A DNA stretch of 7,509 bases from Candidatus Uhrbacteria bacterium (GTDB lineage Bacteria > Patescibacteriota > Patescibacteriia > 2-12-FULL-60-25), in assembly GCA_903828685.1 (NCBI GenBank), contig CAIKNB010000057.1:1-7509 (forward strand), written 5' to 3'. The notes beneath the pieces were generated by a model. That model was not told where the DNA came from. It worked only from the letters and a program-made list of their open reading frames with translations, and searched no databases. Below are positions 1-7,072 of this stretch, piece by piece; positions within the stretch are counted from its first letter, which is position 1, and the number at the start of each line of letters is the position of its first letter. The position numbers and the translations under genes were made by a program.

Positions 1-82
1 AGAGGGAGGGATTCGAACCCTCGATACCTTTCGGTATGCTTGCTTTCCAAGCAAGTGCACTCGACCACTATGCGACCTCTCC
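1..82 (-). tRNA. tRNA-Ser (anticodon GGA), 3' end cut by window edge
   Basis: This serine tRNA reads UCC and UCU codons. Read on the minus strand, the cloverleaf is clear. The 5' acceptor strand is GGAGAGG and the D stem is GCA/TGC. The anticodon stem CTTGC/GCAAG closes the loop TTGGAAA, with anticodon GGA at plus positions 46-48. The long variable arm typical of class II tRNAs is ATACC-GAAA-GGTAT. The T arm is GAGGG-TTCGAAT-CCCTC. The 3' acceptor strand is visible only as CCTCT, so the last two paired bases, the discriminator and any CCA lie outside the window. The long variable arm plus the GGA anticodon make the serine call secure. Confidence 0.96.
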
Positions 83-129
83 ACGAACTTATAGATTAAG
101 CGGTTTTTTGCCGCGTAAATTGTGCGGGC

Positions 130-158
130 ATAGTATATTCAAAGCCTAAAATTATCAA
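130..158 (-). promoter_or_regulatory. Sigma70-type promoter of the tRNA-Ser gene
   Basis: On the minus strand, TTGATA (153-158) and TACTAT (130-135) are separated by exactly 17 bp. Transcription would begin near 123, giving a leader of about 40 nt before the tRNA 5' end at 82, to be removed by RNase P. Part of that leader (100-114) can form a small GCGG/CCGC hairpin. Hexamer quality, spacing and position all fit. Confidence 0.65.
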
Positions 159-235
159 GCCCTGACAAAATCAACTCGAACTTGTTAAGCCGTGTTTGAC
201 ACCCCGCTTGCATTGCTGCGCAACTGCGCTATGCT

Positions 236-265
236 TTGAACAATTAGCCAAGCTTTCATTAAACT
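236..265 (+). promoter_or_regulatory. Candidate promoter of the CBS-domain gene
   Basis: TTGAAC (236-241) and TAAACT (260-265) are 18 bp apart, each matching four of six consensus bases. The start codon at 278 is only 12 bases past the -10 box, so any mRNA leader would be very short. This agrees with the lack of a Shine-Dalgarno sequence there. Weaker alternatives exist, such as TTGCAT at 208 with TATGCT at 230. The call is tentative. Confidence 0.3.
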
Positions 266-277
266 AAAATTTTTTAT

Positions 278-730
278 ATGAAAGTCCGCGAAATAATGGA
301 AACCGAGGTAATAACTATCCCGCACAATGCCACGTACGAAGACGCGGCGCGGGTCTTGTACACTAGAGACATCAGCGGCGCGCCCGTGGTAGACGAGGAT
401 GGCCGCATGGTGGGAGCGGTGTCGGAAAAGGATTTGTTCCGTATCATGTATCCGTTTTATCGGAGCTATTACGAGCATCCGGAGTCGTATACGGATTACG
501 AGGAGCGCGAGAACAAGATCGAAGAGATCCGGCTGCATCCGGTGCGCACGTTCATGACCAAAGAGGTCATCACCATCTCGCCGGATTCGCCGGTCATGCG
601 CGCCGGGTCGCTTATGCTGGCACGTAACGTCAACCGTCTGCCTGTGGTAGAAAACGGAAGATTGGTGGGCATGATCAGCCGCAACAACATCTACCGCAAG
701 ATTTTGAAATATCATTTCGAAGTGGAATAG
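278..730 (+). CDS. Tandem CBS-domain protein (putative adenosyl-nucleotide sensor)
   Basis: This is a small soluble protein of 150 residues made almost only of two CBS domains, a Bateman module. CBS1 spans about 1-58 (VREIM..., APVVDEDGRMVGAVSEKDLF). CBS2 spans about 89-144 (VRTFMTKEVITI, LPVVENGRLVGMIS). A charged, Tyr-rich linker of about 30 residues joins them. Such modules usually bind AMP, ATP or S-adenosylmethionine and pass the signal to a partner. CBS1 keeps the ligand-contacting G-x-x-S-x-x-D pattern (G46, S49, D52). In CBS2 the Asp is Asn (G131, S134, N137), so one site may be altered or lost. No enzyme, channel or DNA-binding domain is attached, so the target is unknown. The ATG at 278 follows an AT-rich stretch with no SD; it is chosen because CBS1 begins immediately after it. 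Neighbours give no functional hint. Confidence 0.88.
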   Translation: MKVREIMETEVITIPHNATYEDAARVLYTRDISGAPVVDEDGRMVGAVSEKDLFRIMYPFYRSYYEHPESYTDYEERENKIEEIRLHPVRTFMTKEVITISPDSPVMRAGSLMLARNVNRLPVVENGRLVGMISRNNIYRKILKYHFEVE

Positions 731-751
731 ACCGGAAGCGTTCAAATCATC

Positions 752-779
752 GTAGGGGCAAATGATTATTTGCCCCTAC
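752..779 (+). repeat. Perfect 28-bp palindrome (12-bp arms, 4-nt loop)
   Basis: The arm GTAGGGGCAAAT is followed by GATT and then the exact reverse complement of the arm. It lies 21 bases after the CBS gene stop. In RNA it forms a strong hairpin, but the bases after it (TTTAG) are a poor U tract, so it would be a weak terminator at best. Palindromes starting GTAGGGGC and ending GCCCCTAC are, as I recall, scattered between genes in many bacterial genomes. This may therefore be one copy of a dispersed palindromic element. Only one copy is seen in this window. Confidence 0.7.
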
Positions 780-798
780 TTTAGTATTGAGCTATAGT
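770..798 (+). promoter_or_regulatory. Candidate uvrA promoter, -35 inside the palindrome
   Basis: TTGCCC (770-775) and TATAGT (793-798) are 17 bp apart, matching four and five of six consensus bases. Transcription would begin near 805, leaving a leader of about 60 nt before the uvrA ATG. The -35 box lies in the right arm of the palindrome, so hairpin extrusion or a protein bound to the palindrome could affect it. No LexA-like GAAC-N4-GTTC box was found nearby. Confidence 0.45.
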
Positions 799-866
799 GG
801 CTCACGCAGATCCCACCACTTGCCCCGTTAGGCGCATCAAGGCGGGTTGTTTGCGTTTTTTCGCAT

Positions 867-3410
867 ATGCAAGACAAGATAACCATCAAGGGCGCGCGCG
901 AGCATAACCTCAAGAACATCTCGCTGGAATTGCCGCGCAACAAAATGATTGTGTTCACCGGCGTTTCAGGTTCGGGTAAATCGAGCCTGGCTTTCGATAC
1001 CATCTTTGCCGAAGGGCAGCGCCGCTACGTGGAATCCTTGTCCGCGTATGCGCGACAATTCTTGGGCCAGATGGACAAGCCGGACGTGGACGAAATCGAA
1101 GGTTTGAGTCCAGCCATTTCCATCGACCAAAAAGCACACAGCGCCAATCCGCGCTCCACGGTCGCGACTATCACCGAGATCTACGATTACTTGCGCGTGC
1201 TGTATGCGCGTATCGGGCATCCGCATTGTCCCATCGGCGGCGAACCTATCCGCAAGATGACAGTGGACGAGATGGTGGACGTGGTCACCAAACGCACCAT
1301 CGAGATCCACGCCAATCCTTTTGAGATCGCCAAGCGTAAGACTGCAGAGTCGACCAACCAGATTGTGGTGCTGGCGCCCGTGGTGCGCGGCCGCAAAGGG
1401 GAGTATCACCAGCTGTTGCAGGACTTGTACCAAGCCGGCTTTTTGGAAATCAGACTGGACGGCAAGTGGTACAGCCTCAAGAGCCGCGTGCCTTTGGCGC
1501 GCTACAAGCAGCACACTATCGAGGTGGTGGTGGATCGCGTGCCTCTGGCTTGGCCCGTAGAAGGCAACACGGCGCTGCGTTCGCGCTTGGCCGAATCCAT
1601 CGGCGTGGCGCTGGATCGCGGCAACGACAACGTGGTCGTGGTGCTGGATGACGGTTCCGAGCATCTCATGTCCTCGCGCTTTTCCTGTCCCACGCACGAC
1701 TTCGCGTTTCCGGAAATCGAGCCGCGTCTTTTTTCCTTCAACTCGCCGTACGGCGCGTGCGAGGCGTGCCACGGTTTGGGCACCAAGGATATCTTTTCCG
1801 ACGAAATCTGTTCGGCTTGCAACGGCGTGCGTTTGCGCCCCGAAGCTTTGAACGTCCTCATCGGCGGCAAGAGCATTGTGGATTTTACGGCACTCACCAT
1901 CGACAAGGCGTACGAATTCATCGCGTATCTCGAACTCGACAAGGTAGAACAGGCTATCGCCGAACCTATCGTCAAAGAGATCATCGAGCGCCTGCAGTTC
2001 ATGCTGGACGTGGGTTTGCACTATCTGACCTTGAACCGCATCGCAGGTTCGCTCTCGGGCGGGGAGGCGCAGCGCATCCGTTTGGCTTCGCAGATCGGTT
2101 CGCGCTTGGTCGGCGCATTATATGTTTTGGACGAGCCGACCATCGGATTGCATCAGCGCGACAACGCGCAATTGGTGCAAACGTTGGAAAAGCTGCGCAA
2201 TGCGGGCAACACCATCGTAGTGGTCGAACACGACGAAAACACCATCGCCGCCGCGGATTATCTCGTGGATTTCGGACCGGGCGCGGGCAAACACGGCGGC
2301 AACATCGTGGCAGCCGGTCCTATGCCGGAAATCTTGAAGGACAAAAACAGCCTGACGTGTGCGTATTTGCGCGGCGACGTGTCCATTCCTGTTTCGCGTC
2401 CGCGCGCGCTGGCCAAACAATTCATCACGGTCAAGAAAGCCGCAGAAAATAATCTCAAGAACCTCACGGTAAAATTGCCGCTCAAGCGCTTTGTCTGCGT
2501 CACCGGAGTTTCGGGTTCGGGAAAATCCACGCTCATGATCGACGTGCTGTACCGCGCCATGGCGCGCCAGCTGAACGGCTCTTCGGCCAAACCTGGCAAG
2601 CACGAAGCCATCCAGGGCATGGAGTGGGTGGACAAGATTGTGGATGTGGATCAGTCGCCCATCGGACGCACGCCGCGTTCTAACCCGGCGACTTACACCG
2701 GAATGTGGTCGCATATCCGCGAACTTTACGCGCTCACGCCAGAGGCGCGCATGCGCGGCTACAAAATCGGACGCTTTTCGTTCAACGTGCCGGGCGGACG
2801 CTGCGAACATTGCGAAGGCCACGGCCAAATCGCCATCGAGATGCACTTTTTGCCGACCGTGTACGTGACGTGCGACGTGTGCAAAGGCAAGCGCTTTGAT
2901 CGCGAGACGCTCGAAGTGAAGTACCGCCGCAAGAATATCGCGGACGTGCTCGCCATGACCGTGGAAGAGGCGAATGAATTCTTCCGCGATATCCCGCCCA
3001 TCCACGACAAGCTGCAGATCCTGCAAGAGGTCGGCTTGGGTTATATCGAGTTGGGCCAGGCGGCCAACACGCTCTCGGGCGGCGAGGCGCAGCGCGTCAA
3101 ACTGGCCACAGAACTCGCGCGACGCGACACAGGGAATACCTTTTACCTCTTGGATGAACCGACTACGGGCCTTCATTTCGACGACGTGCGCAAGCTGCTG
3201 GAAGTCTTGCAAAAGCTGGTGCAGCGCGGCAACACGGTCGCAGTCATCGAACACAACCTGGACGTCATCAAGAATGCTGACTGGATAATCGATCTCGGAC
3301 CCGAAGGCGGCGACAACGGAGGCCGCGTGGTGGCCGAAGGCACGCCCGAACAGATCGCCAATAATCCCAAAAGCGCCACTGGCCAGTTCCTGAAGAAATA
3401 TTTCAAATAA
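867..3410 (+). CDS. uvrA: UvrA, excinuclease ABC subunit A (compact form)
   Basis: UvrA is the damage-recognition ATPase of nucleotide excision repair. As a dimer it scans DNA, loads UvrB at lesions and leaves. Two ABC ATPase halves are intact. Half one has Walker A GVSGSGKS (32-39), signature [12 protein letters not shown] from 396 and Walker B YVLDEP (419-424). Half two has Walker [10 protein letters not shown] (547-555), signature [12 protein letters not shown] from 736 and Walker B YLLDEP (760-765). The C-terminal zinc finger is complete (C646, C649, C669, C672). The N-terminal one is C274-P-T-H277 with C298/C301, so Cys2-His-Cys rather than the usual four Cys. At 847 aa it is about 90 residues shorter than typical UvrA (about 940). 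The loss maps between the C298-xx-C301 and C315-xx-C318 pairs, only 14 residues apart here against over 100 in E. coli UvrA as I recall it. The ATG at 867 is supported by the conserved start ([15 protein letters not shown]). It has no SD. GC is high, about 62-67% in two 60-base samples. Confidence 0.97.
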   Translation: MQDKITIKGAREHNLKNISLELPRNKMIVFTGVSGSGKSSLAFDTIFAEGQRRYVESLSAYARQFLGQMDKPDVDEIEGLSPAISIDQKAHSANPRSTVATITEIYDYLRVLYARIGHPHCPIGGEPIRKMTVDEMVDVVTKRTIEIHANPFEIAKRKTAESTNQIVVLAPVVRGRKGEYHQLLQDLYQAGFLEIRLDGKWYSLKSRVPLARYKQHTIEVVVDRVPLAWPVEGNTALRSRLAESIGVALDRGNDNVVVVLDDGSEHLMSSRFSCPTHDFAFPEIEPRLFSFNSPYGACEACHGLGTKDIFSDEICSACNGVRLRPEALNVLIGGKSIVDFTALTIDKAYEFIAYLELDKVEQAIAEPIVKEIIERLQFMLDVGLHYLTLNRIAGSLSGGEAQRIRLASQIGSRLVGALYVLDEPTIGLHQRDNAQLVQTLEKLRNAGNTIVVVEHDENTIAAADYLVDFGPGAGKHGGNIVAAGPMPEILKDKNSLTCAYLRGDVSIPVSRPRALAKQFITVKKAAENNLKNLTVKLPLKRFVCVTGVSGSGKSTLMIDVLYRAMARQLNGSSAKPGKHEAIQGMEWVDKIVDVDQSPIGRTPRSNPATYTGMWSHIRELYALTPEARMRGYKIGRFSFNVPGGRCEHCEGHGQIAIEMHFLPTVYVTCDVCKGKRFDRETLEVKYRRKNIADVLAMTVEEANEFFRDIPPIHDKLQILQEVGLGYIELGQAANTLSGGEAQRVKLATELARRDTGNTFYLLDEPTTGLHFDDVRKLLEVLQKLVQRGNTVAVIEHNLDVIKNADWIIDLGPEGGDNGGRVVAEGTPEQIANNPKSATGQFLKKYFK

Positions 3411-3415
3411 ACAAA

Positions 3416-3438
3416 GGCCGTCCGGAGTACGGACGGCC
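3416..3438 (-). terminator. Hairpin terminator at the convergent gene ends
   Basis: A perfect 9-bp stem, GGCCGTCCG/CGGACGGCC, closes the loop GAGTA. Read on the minus strand, the stem is followed by TTTGTTTATTTG, a fair U-rich tract. It lies 20 bases beyond the stop of the leftward 530-aa gene, so it best serves as that gene's intrinsic terminator. On the plus strand the following bases are GAGGGTAAAC, with no U tract. For uvrA, whose stop is at 3410, it would act only as a 3' stabilising or weak terminating hairpin. Confidence 0.75.
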
Positions 3439-3457
3439 GAGGGTAAACAAGGCGGAG

Positions 3458-5050
3458 CTAGTCGACTTTGCTGCTTTTGTCGTGCAGCAGCGCGGCTGGC
3501 AGGAACGCGTTCTTGATGCGCTGCGTTTCCTTATCCACCATGTATGCGTGGAGTTTATCGTTATTCTCCAGGTACCTGACCAAGCGGCGCAGACAGCGTT
3601 CGCGGTCGGGTTCCAACAAGATATTGAGGTAAGGCCGTTTGCCGGGCTGGGCTCTTTTGCCCAAGCGTACGACTTCGCTGGCCCGATACATGAGCTCTTC
3701 GCGTTTGGCTAGCCACATCCTCTCGTCGCTCATGGCCGGCGGCGGCACGGAGAATGTGTGCCGTGATGCCGAGATTTTGGCTTGGATGTTTTCCCAGGGC
3801 AGGAGCAGTAGTTCCGGATAGCTTTCGGGCGAACGTCCGAGGATGCGCATGAGCGTATACATGCGGAAGTAGACGACTTCCGGCGCGAGCATCAGGAAGG
3901 TATGAAAGTCGCAGGGCGGACGCGCTTGGCGCGTTTGTTCCAGGCGCTCCATGTGTTGCAGCTCCAACTTGGCTAGATGCGAAGTCTGGCGCTTCAGGTT
4001 GGCGATTTTTATGCGGCGTATGCGGTTGCGGCCGTCCTCGCACAAATCATGGTTCAACAGCAAGCAAGCGAAGAACCTGACGCGTGAATTTTGGGGTTTC
4101 GCATTGGTGCTGATCCTAAACCAGCTCCTAAGCTGTTGCAGATTCTGGACTTGGTTGCAGGTGACATTATTAAGCCAGCTGTTGCAGTCCAGGAACGCCT
4201 TCCATTTTTCTTCGCTCCAATCAGGCGTCGCAAGCGTGTGTATCAGCTTGGCCGTCCCATACCAATTCACGGTCTCGTCCTCTTCGTCTTCTTCAGTCGT
4301 TTCTGCGGGCGGAGCGACGGGCCTTGGTTCGACGATCTTCGGCGTTGCCGGGTTGAAAAACTCGAGCGGTTTAAGCGGGAGATTGTCGCGCGATGGCAAC
4401 GGAGCGGGCGGCGGCTGAGGTTGGCTCTGCGCTGTTTCCATCGCGACTTGGGTGACGACCCGGACCTTTTCCCTTCTCGGTTTGACGCACTTCGCCGGTT
4501 TCAGCGGTTTTGGTTTTGCCAGATGCAGCGGTTTGCCGAGTTGCGGAATGGTGTTTGTCCATACCCGCGGGTCACGATTCAATTCCACGTTGCCGGTGTA
4601 CCAGGCATTCAGGATTTCCGCGGTCTGCAGCATGGCGCGTGGTTGTTTGACCGCCAGAATGCTGATTGCATCCAAGCTGAAGCCGAATGATAGGAACAGC
4701 TTGAAATTGGCGTCTATTGTCTGGATGACCTGGGTTTTGTGGTATTTCTGAACCCTGGCCAAGAGGCGCGCCGTGTTGGCATCGCAGCCATTGGATTCGA
4801 ACATCTCCTGCAGCCGGATGGCGTGCAGCGGATTCAGACGCCAGGTCGTTCCGCAACGGTTGTCCAACTGGAACAACTCGTAATATTCCCAACCTTTGCG
4901 CTCGAATTCCCCGAGGATTTCGCGTGCGTTCGTGGGGAAAGAGCAGGCAAAGCGTATCGCCAAGTGTTTGGCGAGCCAGAGTTTTACGCCTTTTTCGGCG
5001 ACCAGGTAATTAATCAGCGGAGCTGCCAATCGCAGGTAGCCTCTTTGCAT
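3458..5050 (-). CDS. Unknown 530-aa protein, possible mTERF-like helical repeats
   Basis: I do not recognise this family. Two mostly helical, basic, aromatic-rich parts (about 1-160 and 262-530) flank a low-complexity linker. The linker is Lys/Pro-rich (about 172-192), then Gln/Pro-rich (208-220), then Pro-rich and strongly acidic (236-260, with TTEEDEEDE at 251-259). No signal peptide or membrane helix is visible, so it is probably cytoplasmic. Residues 116-147 contain GFSLDAISILAVKQPRAML, which resembles the 30-residue mTERF motif (Leu-Gly/Phe, helix, then Pro-x-x-Leu). A second, shorter resemblance is LGRSPESYPELLLLPWENI near 404-422. mTERF proteins are nucleic-acid-binding helical repeats of mitochondria and chloroplasts, so this would be a distant and uncertain link. 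The ATG has a good SD, GAGGT at 5057-5061, six bases upstream. It lies between convergent uvrA and divergent uvrC. The ORF is long, well started and well terminated, so it is very likely a real gene. Confidence 0.85.
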   Translation of the reverse strand: MQRGYLRLAAPLINYLVAEKGVKLWLAKHLAIRFACSFPTNAREILGEFERKGWEYYELFQLDNRCGTTWRLNPLHAIRLQEMFESNGCDANTARLLARVQKYHKTQVIQTIDANFKLFLSFGFSLDAISILAVKQPRAMLQTAEILNAWYTGNVELNRDPRVWTNTIPQLGKPLHLAKPKPLKPAKCVKPRREKVRVVTQVAMETAQSQPQPPPAPLPSRDNLPLKPLEFFNPATPKIVEPRPVAPPAETTEEDEEDETVNWYGTAKLIHTLATPDWSEEKWKAFLDCNSWLNNVTCNQVQNLQQLRSWFRISTNAKPQNSRVRFFACLLLNHDLCEDGRNRIRRIKIANLKRQTSHLAKLELQHMERLEQTRQARPPCDFHTFLMLAPEVVYFRMYTLMRILGRSPESYPELLLLPWENIQAKISASRHTFSVPPPAMSDERMWLAKREELMYRASEVVRLGKRAQPGKRPYLNILLEPDRERCLRRLVRYLENNDKLHAYMVDKETQRIKNAFLPAALLHDKSSKVD

Positions 5051-5099
5051 ATTAATACCTCGCTTTTATGTCTAATGTACCGGGATAATGTCACCACGT

Positions 5100-5129
5100 T
5101 TGACCCATATCGTCAAAACCCTTTACTCT
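5100..5129 (+). promoter_or_regulatory. Candidate uvrC promoter giving a leaderless mRNA
   Basis: TTGACC (5100-5105) and TACTCT (5124-5129) are 18 bp apart. The uvrC ATG chosen here begins at 5136, about where transcription would start, so the mRNA would be leaderless or nearly so. This matches the absence of an SD. The 85-bp gap must also hold the promoter of the leftward gene. A candidate for that is GTGACA, 18 bp, then CATAAA on the minus strand, but it would start very close to that gene's SD and is not listed separately. Confidence 0.4.
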
Positions 5130-5135
5130 AGTGCC

Positions 5136-6407
5136 ATGATTCCCGATTACGTGAAAATCAAGAACCGTACTTTGCCGGATGAGCCGGGCGTTTATCTGAT
5201 GAAGAATGCGGCTGGCAAAGTCATCTACGTAGGCAAGGCCACGTCGCTCAAGCGTCGCGTGGCGTCATATTTCCAAAAGAGGATTCTCGATGAGCGGGGA
5301 GAGAGGATTGAGCAAATGGTTTCTGAAATCCGTTCCATCGATTACATCGTCAAACCTACGGTCATCGAGGCATTGATTCTGGAAGCCAACCTGATCAAAT
5401 ATTATTTTCCGCCGTACAACGTAAAAGACAAGGACAACAAGAGCTTCCTTTACCTCGTCATCACCAAAGAGGATTTTCCGCAGCCTTTACTCATCCGCGG
5501 CACAGAGCTGGGAGATGACGCGGCGAAAAAATATAAAGCCGTGTTCGGTCCGTATACTTCGCCGCATTCTTTGCGGGCGGCACTGGACTTGATCCGTAAA
5601 GCCATACCGTGGTCGACCTGCGAGAGTCCGGATACTAAGTCTAAACGCGAACCTAAAGCCTGCTTCTATTACCATCTCAAACAATGTCCGGGCGTGTGCA
5701 TCGGCGCCATCTCAAAACAAGATTACGCTAAGATCATCCGCGACCTGATCAAACTCTTTTCCGGCAAAAAAGACGATTTGCTCAAACAATACAAACGCGA
5801 GATGAAAGCCGCATCCCAGGTGCGTGATTTTGAACAGGCTGCGGATTTGCGCGACAAGATATTTTTTCTGGAACATATACAGGATGTTGCGGTCTTGAAA
5901 CGCGAAGACACGGATATCGATAAAATCCGCGAAGGCGAAGCGCCGATCAACCTGTTCGGCCGTATCGAGGGTTATGACATCTCCAATATCTCCGGTACCT
6001 CATCAGTCTCTTCTATGGTGGTGTTCGAGAATGGAGCTCCGGCTAAAGCCGAATACCGCAAATTCCGCATCAAAACCGTGGTGGGTTCTAACGATGTGGC
6101 CAGCATTAAAGAGACGTTGATGCGTCGTTTCCGCAACTCTTGGCGCAAACCCGATCTCATTCTTATTGACGGCGGCATCCCGCAAGTCAACGCGGCTATC
6201 CAAGTCGTGCGGCATTTTGAACTCGGCATCCCGGTCGTGGGTTTGGCAAAAGGCCCGGACAGGAAAAAGGACGAACTCATCTGCGACCGCAATAACCTGG
6301 AAATCTGTAAGCTCTGCGCAAGCCACAAAGACTTGCTGGTGCATGTTCGTGACGAAGCGCATCGTTTCGCGATTTCATACCATCGAAAATTGCGCGGCAG
6401 GCTTTAG
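5136..6407 (+). CDS. uvrC: UvrC, excinuclease ABC subunit C (short form lacking HhH)
   Basis: UvrC cuts the damaged strand on both sides of the lesion after UvrB loading. The N-terminal GIY-YIG nuclease (3' incision) is seen in PGVYLM (17-22), VIYVGKA (29-35) and the EALILE helix. Four cysteines (C162, C176, C184, C188) match the spacing of the set reported to hold a 4Fe-4S cluster in E. coli UvrC. A UVR helical hairpin that binds UvrB follows (about 215-250, REMKAASQVRDFEQAADLRD). The C-terminal RNase H-like nuclease (5' incision) keeps its expected D-D-H residues: D281 in GYDISNIS, D345 in LILIDGG and H409 in RDEAHRFAISYHRK. The protein ends at residue 423, just after HRKLRGRL, so the tandem helix-hairpin-helix DNA-binding domain of typical ~600-aa UvrC is absent. 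No remnant is visible in any frame before the next gene. An upstream in-frame ATG at 5088 would add 16 unconserved residues and overlap the likely promoter, so 5136 is preferred. Confidence 0.95.
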   Translation: MIPDYVKIKNRTLPDEPGVYLMKNAAGKVIYVGKATSLKRRVASYFQKRILDERGERIEQMVSEIRSIDYIVKPTVIEALILEANLIKYYFPPYNVKDKDNKSFLYLVITKEDFPQPLLIRGTELGDDAAKKYKAVFGPYTSPHSLRAALDLIRKAIPWSTCESPDTKSKREPKACFYYHLKQCPGVCIGAISKQDYAKIIRDLIKLFSGKKDDLLKQYKREMKAASQVRDFEQAADLRDKIFFLEHIQDVAVLKREDTDIDKIREGEAPINLFGRIEGYDISNISGTSSVSSMVVFENGAPAKAEYRKFRIKTVVGSNDVASIKETLMRRFRNSWRKPDLILIDGGIPQVNAAIQVVRHFELGIPVVGLAKGPDRKKDELICDRNNLEICKLCASHKDLLVHVRDEAHRFAISYHRKLRGRL

Positions 6408-6430
6408 ATATATAAAGAGCGCCTAGCTGA

Positions 6431-6459
6431 TTGACTTCTGAAACAGGGTTTGTTAAGTT
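6431..6459 (+). promoter_or_regulatory. Extended -10 promoter of the 149-aa gene
   Basis: TTGACT (6431-6436) is followed 17 bp later by TAAGTT (6454-6459). TG at 6451-6452 forms an extended -10 element (TG-n-TAAGTT). Transcription would start near 6466, giving a leader of about 20 nt that carries the SD AGGAG. This suggests the next gene is transcribed separately from uvrC. Confidence 0.55.
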
Positions 6460-6487
6460 TGTTTTCCTTCCAACCAGGAGATGAAGG

Positions 6488-6937
6488 ATGAGTAAGAACA
6501 GTCAGCGGACAAAGAAATCAGGCAATTCAACTACATTCAGTCTTCTCGACGCCCTTTACATGCAATTCGTGGCCAAGCTTAATCTCTGCGAAACTGCGGA
6601 CATCGAACTTGGCATCAAGAAGATGCAGATCAAGACCCCGGCGGAAAAGGTCAGGTGTAGCGAAGCGCGTACCTTGACCGAAAAGGAGGCTAAATTATTT
6701 CAAGTCAAGACGCCAGCTGTCATCTTCATGCTTTCACGTGGTCAGATACCTCGGATCGCCTATCTGGAGACCTATCGCGATGCGCAGCGCAAGGAACACC
6801 ACGCACTCCACATCGTCGATGCTCGTGGGCGTGAGGCAGGGATAACCGGCAATCACTTAATTGACAGCAAGGGTGCGGACCCTAGACTCGCCCTACGCGA
6901 ACATGATTTGCCGGAAAGGAAAGATCGGCCCGTTTAA
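6488..6937 (+). CDS. Unknown 149-aa basic protein
   Basis: I do not recognise this protein. It is soluble, with no signal peptide or membrane helix. A Ser/Lys-rich, probably disordered N-terminus (1-15) comes first. A likely helix follows (SLLDALYMQFVAKLNL, 18-33), then a central mixed region and a charged C-terminus ending PERKDRPV. A short internal echo is seen: MQIKTPAEK (46-54) and FQVKTPAVI (71-79). This might mark two copies of a small beta unit. The start is well supported by SD AGGAG at 6476-6480, seven bases before the ATG. Its own promoter upstream and intrinsic terminator downstream make it a monocistronic unit. The strong expression signals argue that it is a real gene despite having no known relatives that I can name. 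Confidence 0.75.
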   Translation: MSKNSQRTKKSGNSTTFSLLDALYMQFVAKLNLCETADIELGIKKMQIKTPAEKVRCSEARTLTEKEAKLFQVKTPAVIFMLSRGQIPRIAYLETYRDAQRKEHHALHIVDARGREAGITGNHLIDSKGADPRLALREHDLPERKDRPV

Positions 6938-6950
6938 GGGCTAACATCGT

Positions 6951-6984
6951 AAGCGCCGTGCGGCTACTCCGCCGGCGTTTTTTT
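6951..6984 (+). terminator. Rho-independent terminator of the 149-aa gene
   Basis: A GC-rich stem forms from CGCCG and GCGG (with one bulged T at 6959) pairing with CCGC and CGGCG around the loop CTACT. Seven Ts follow directly (6978-6984). Fourteen bases before it is the stop codon of the 149-aa gene. It is a textbook intrinsic terminator and cleanly separates this gene from the ArsR unit. Confidence 0.92.
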
Positions 6985-7029
6985 ATGCCGAGGATAATTT
7001 AAATCCTTTTTACCCAAAAATTCATTGTT

Positions 7030-7059
7030 TTGACTATATCAAAATATATTGATATAGTC
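7030..7059 (+). promoter_or_regulatory. arsR-type promoter overlapped by a perfect inverted-repeat operator
   Basis: TTGACT (7030-7035) and TATAGT (7053-7058) are exactly 17 bp apart, a strong promoter. Over it lies a perfect inverted repeat: GACTATATCAA (7032-7042), a 6-nt spacer, and TTGATATAGTC (7049-7059). The TCAA-N6-TTGA core resembles known ArsR/SmtB operators. The repeat covers the whole spacer and most of both hexamers, so a bound ArsR dimer would exclude RNA polymerase. It begins 41 bases before the ATG at 7073. The leader is only about 8 nt, too short for an SD. Confidence 0.85.
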
Positions 7060-7072
7060 TAATTCGACAATT

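Noticed and set aside
1..82. tRNA gene as a mobile-element attachment site
   Set aside because: The tRNA 3' end is outside the window and no integrase or duplicated tRNA fragment is visible inside it.
185..745. Minus-strand frame of 186 codons opposite the CBS gene
   Set aside because: It mirrors a clear two-CBS protein on the plus strand and has no recognisable domain.
852..865. TGCG-TTTTTT-CGCA hairpin beside the uvrA start codon
   Set aside because: A stem of four pairs is too weak to support a regulatory role, and a similar GCGG/CCGC hairpin at 100-114 looks like chance.
781..866. SOS (LexA) box upstream of uvrA, also sought before uvrC
   Set aside because: No GAAC-N4-GTTC or CTGT-N8-ACAG pattern is present in either upstream region.
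966..3254. Long minus-strand reading frames (351 and 378 codons) opposite uvrA
   Set aside because: They are His/Arg-rich and lie wholly antisense to a strongly conserved gene. They arise from the GC-rich codon bias of uvrA and show no family features.
5088..5135. Upstream in-frame ATG extending uvrC by 16 residues
   Set aside because: The extension is not UvrC-like, has no SD, and lies across the best promoter. The ATG at 5136 fits the family start.
6408..6487. Frameshifted HhH tail of UvrC
   Set aside because: No frame downstream of the stop encodes an HhH-like sequence; the interval instead holds a promoter and an SD for the next gene.
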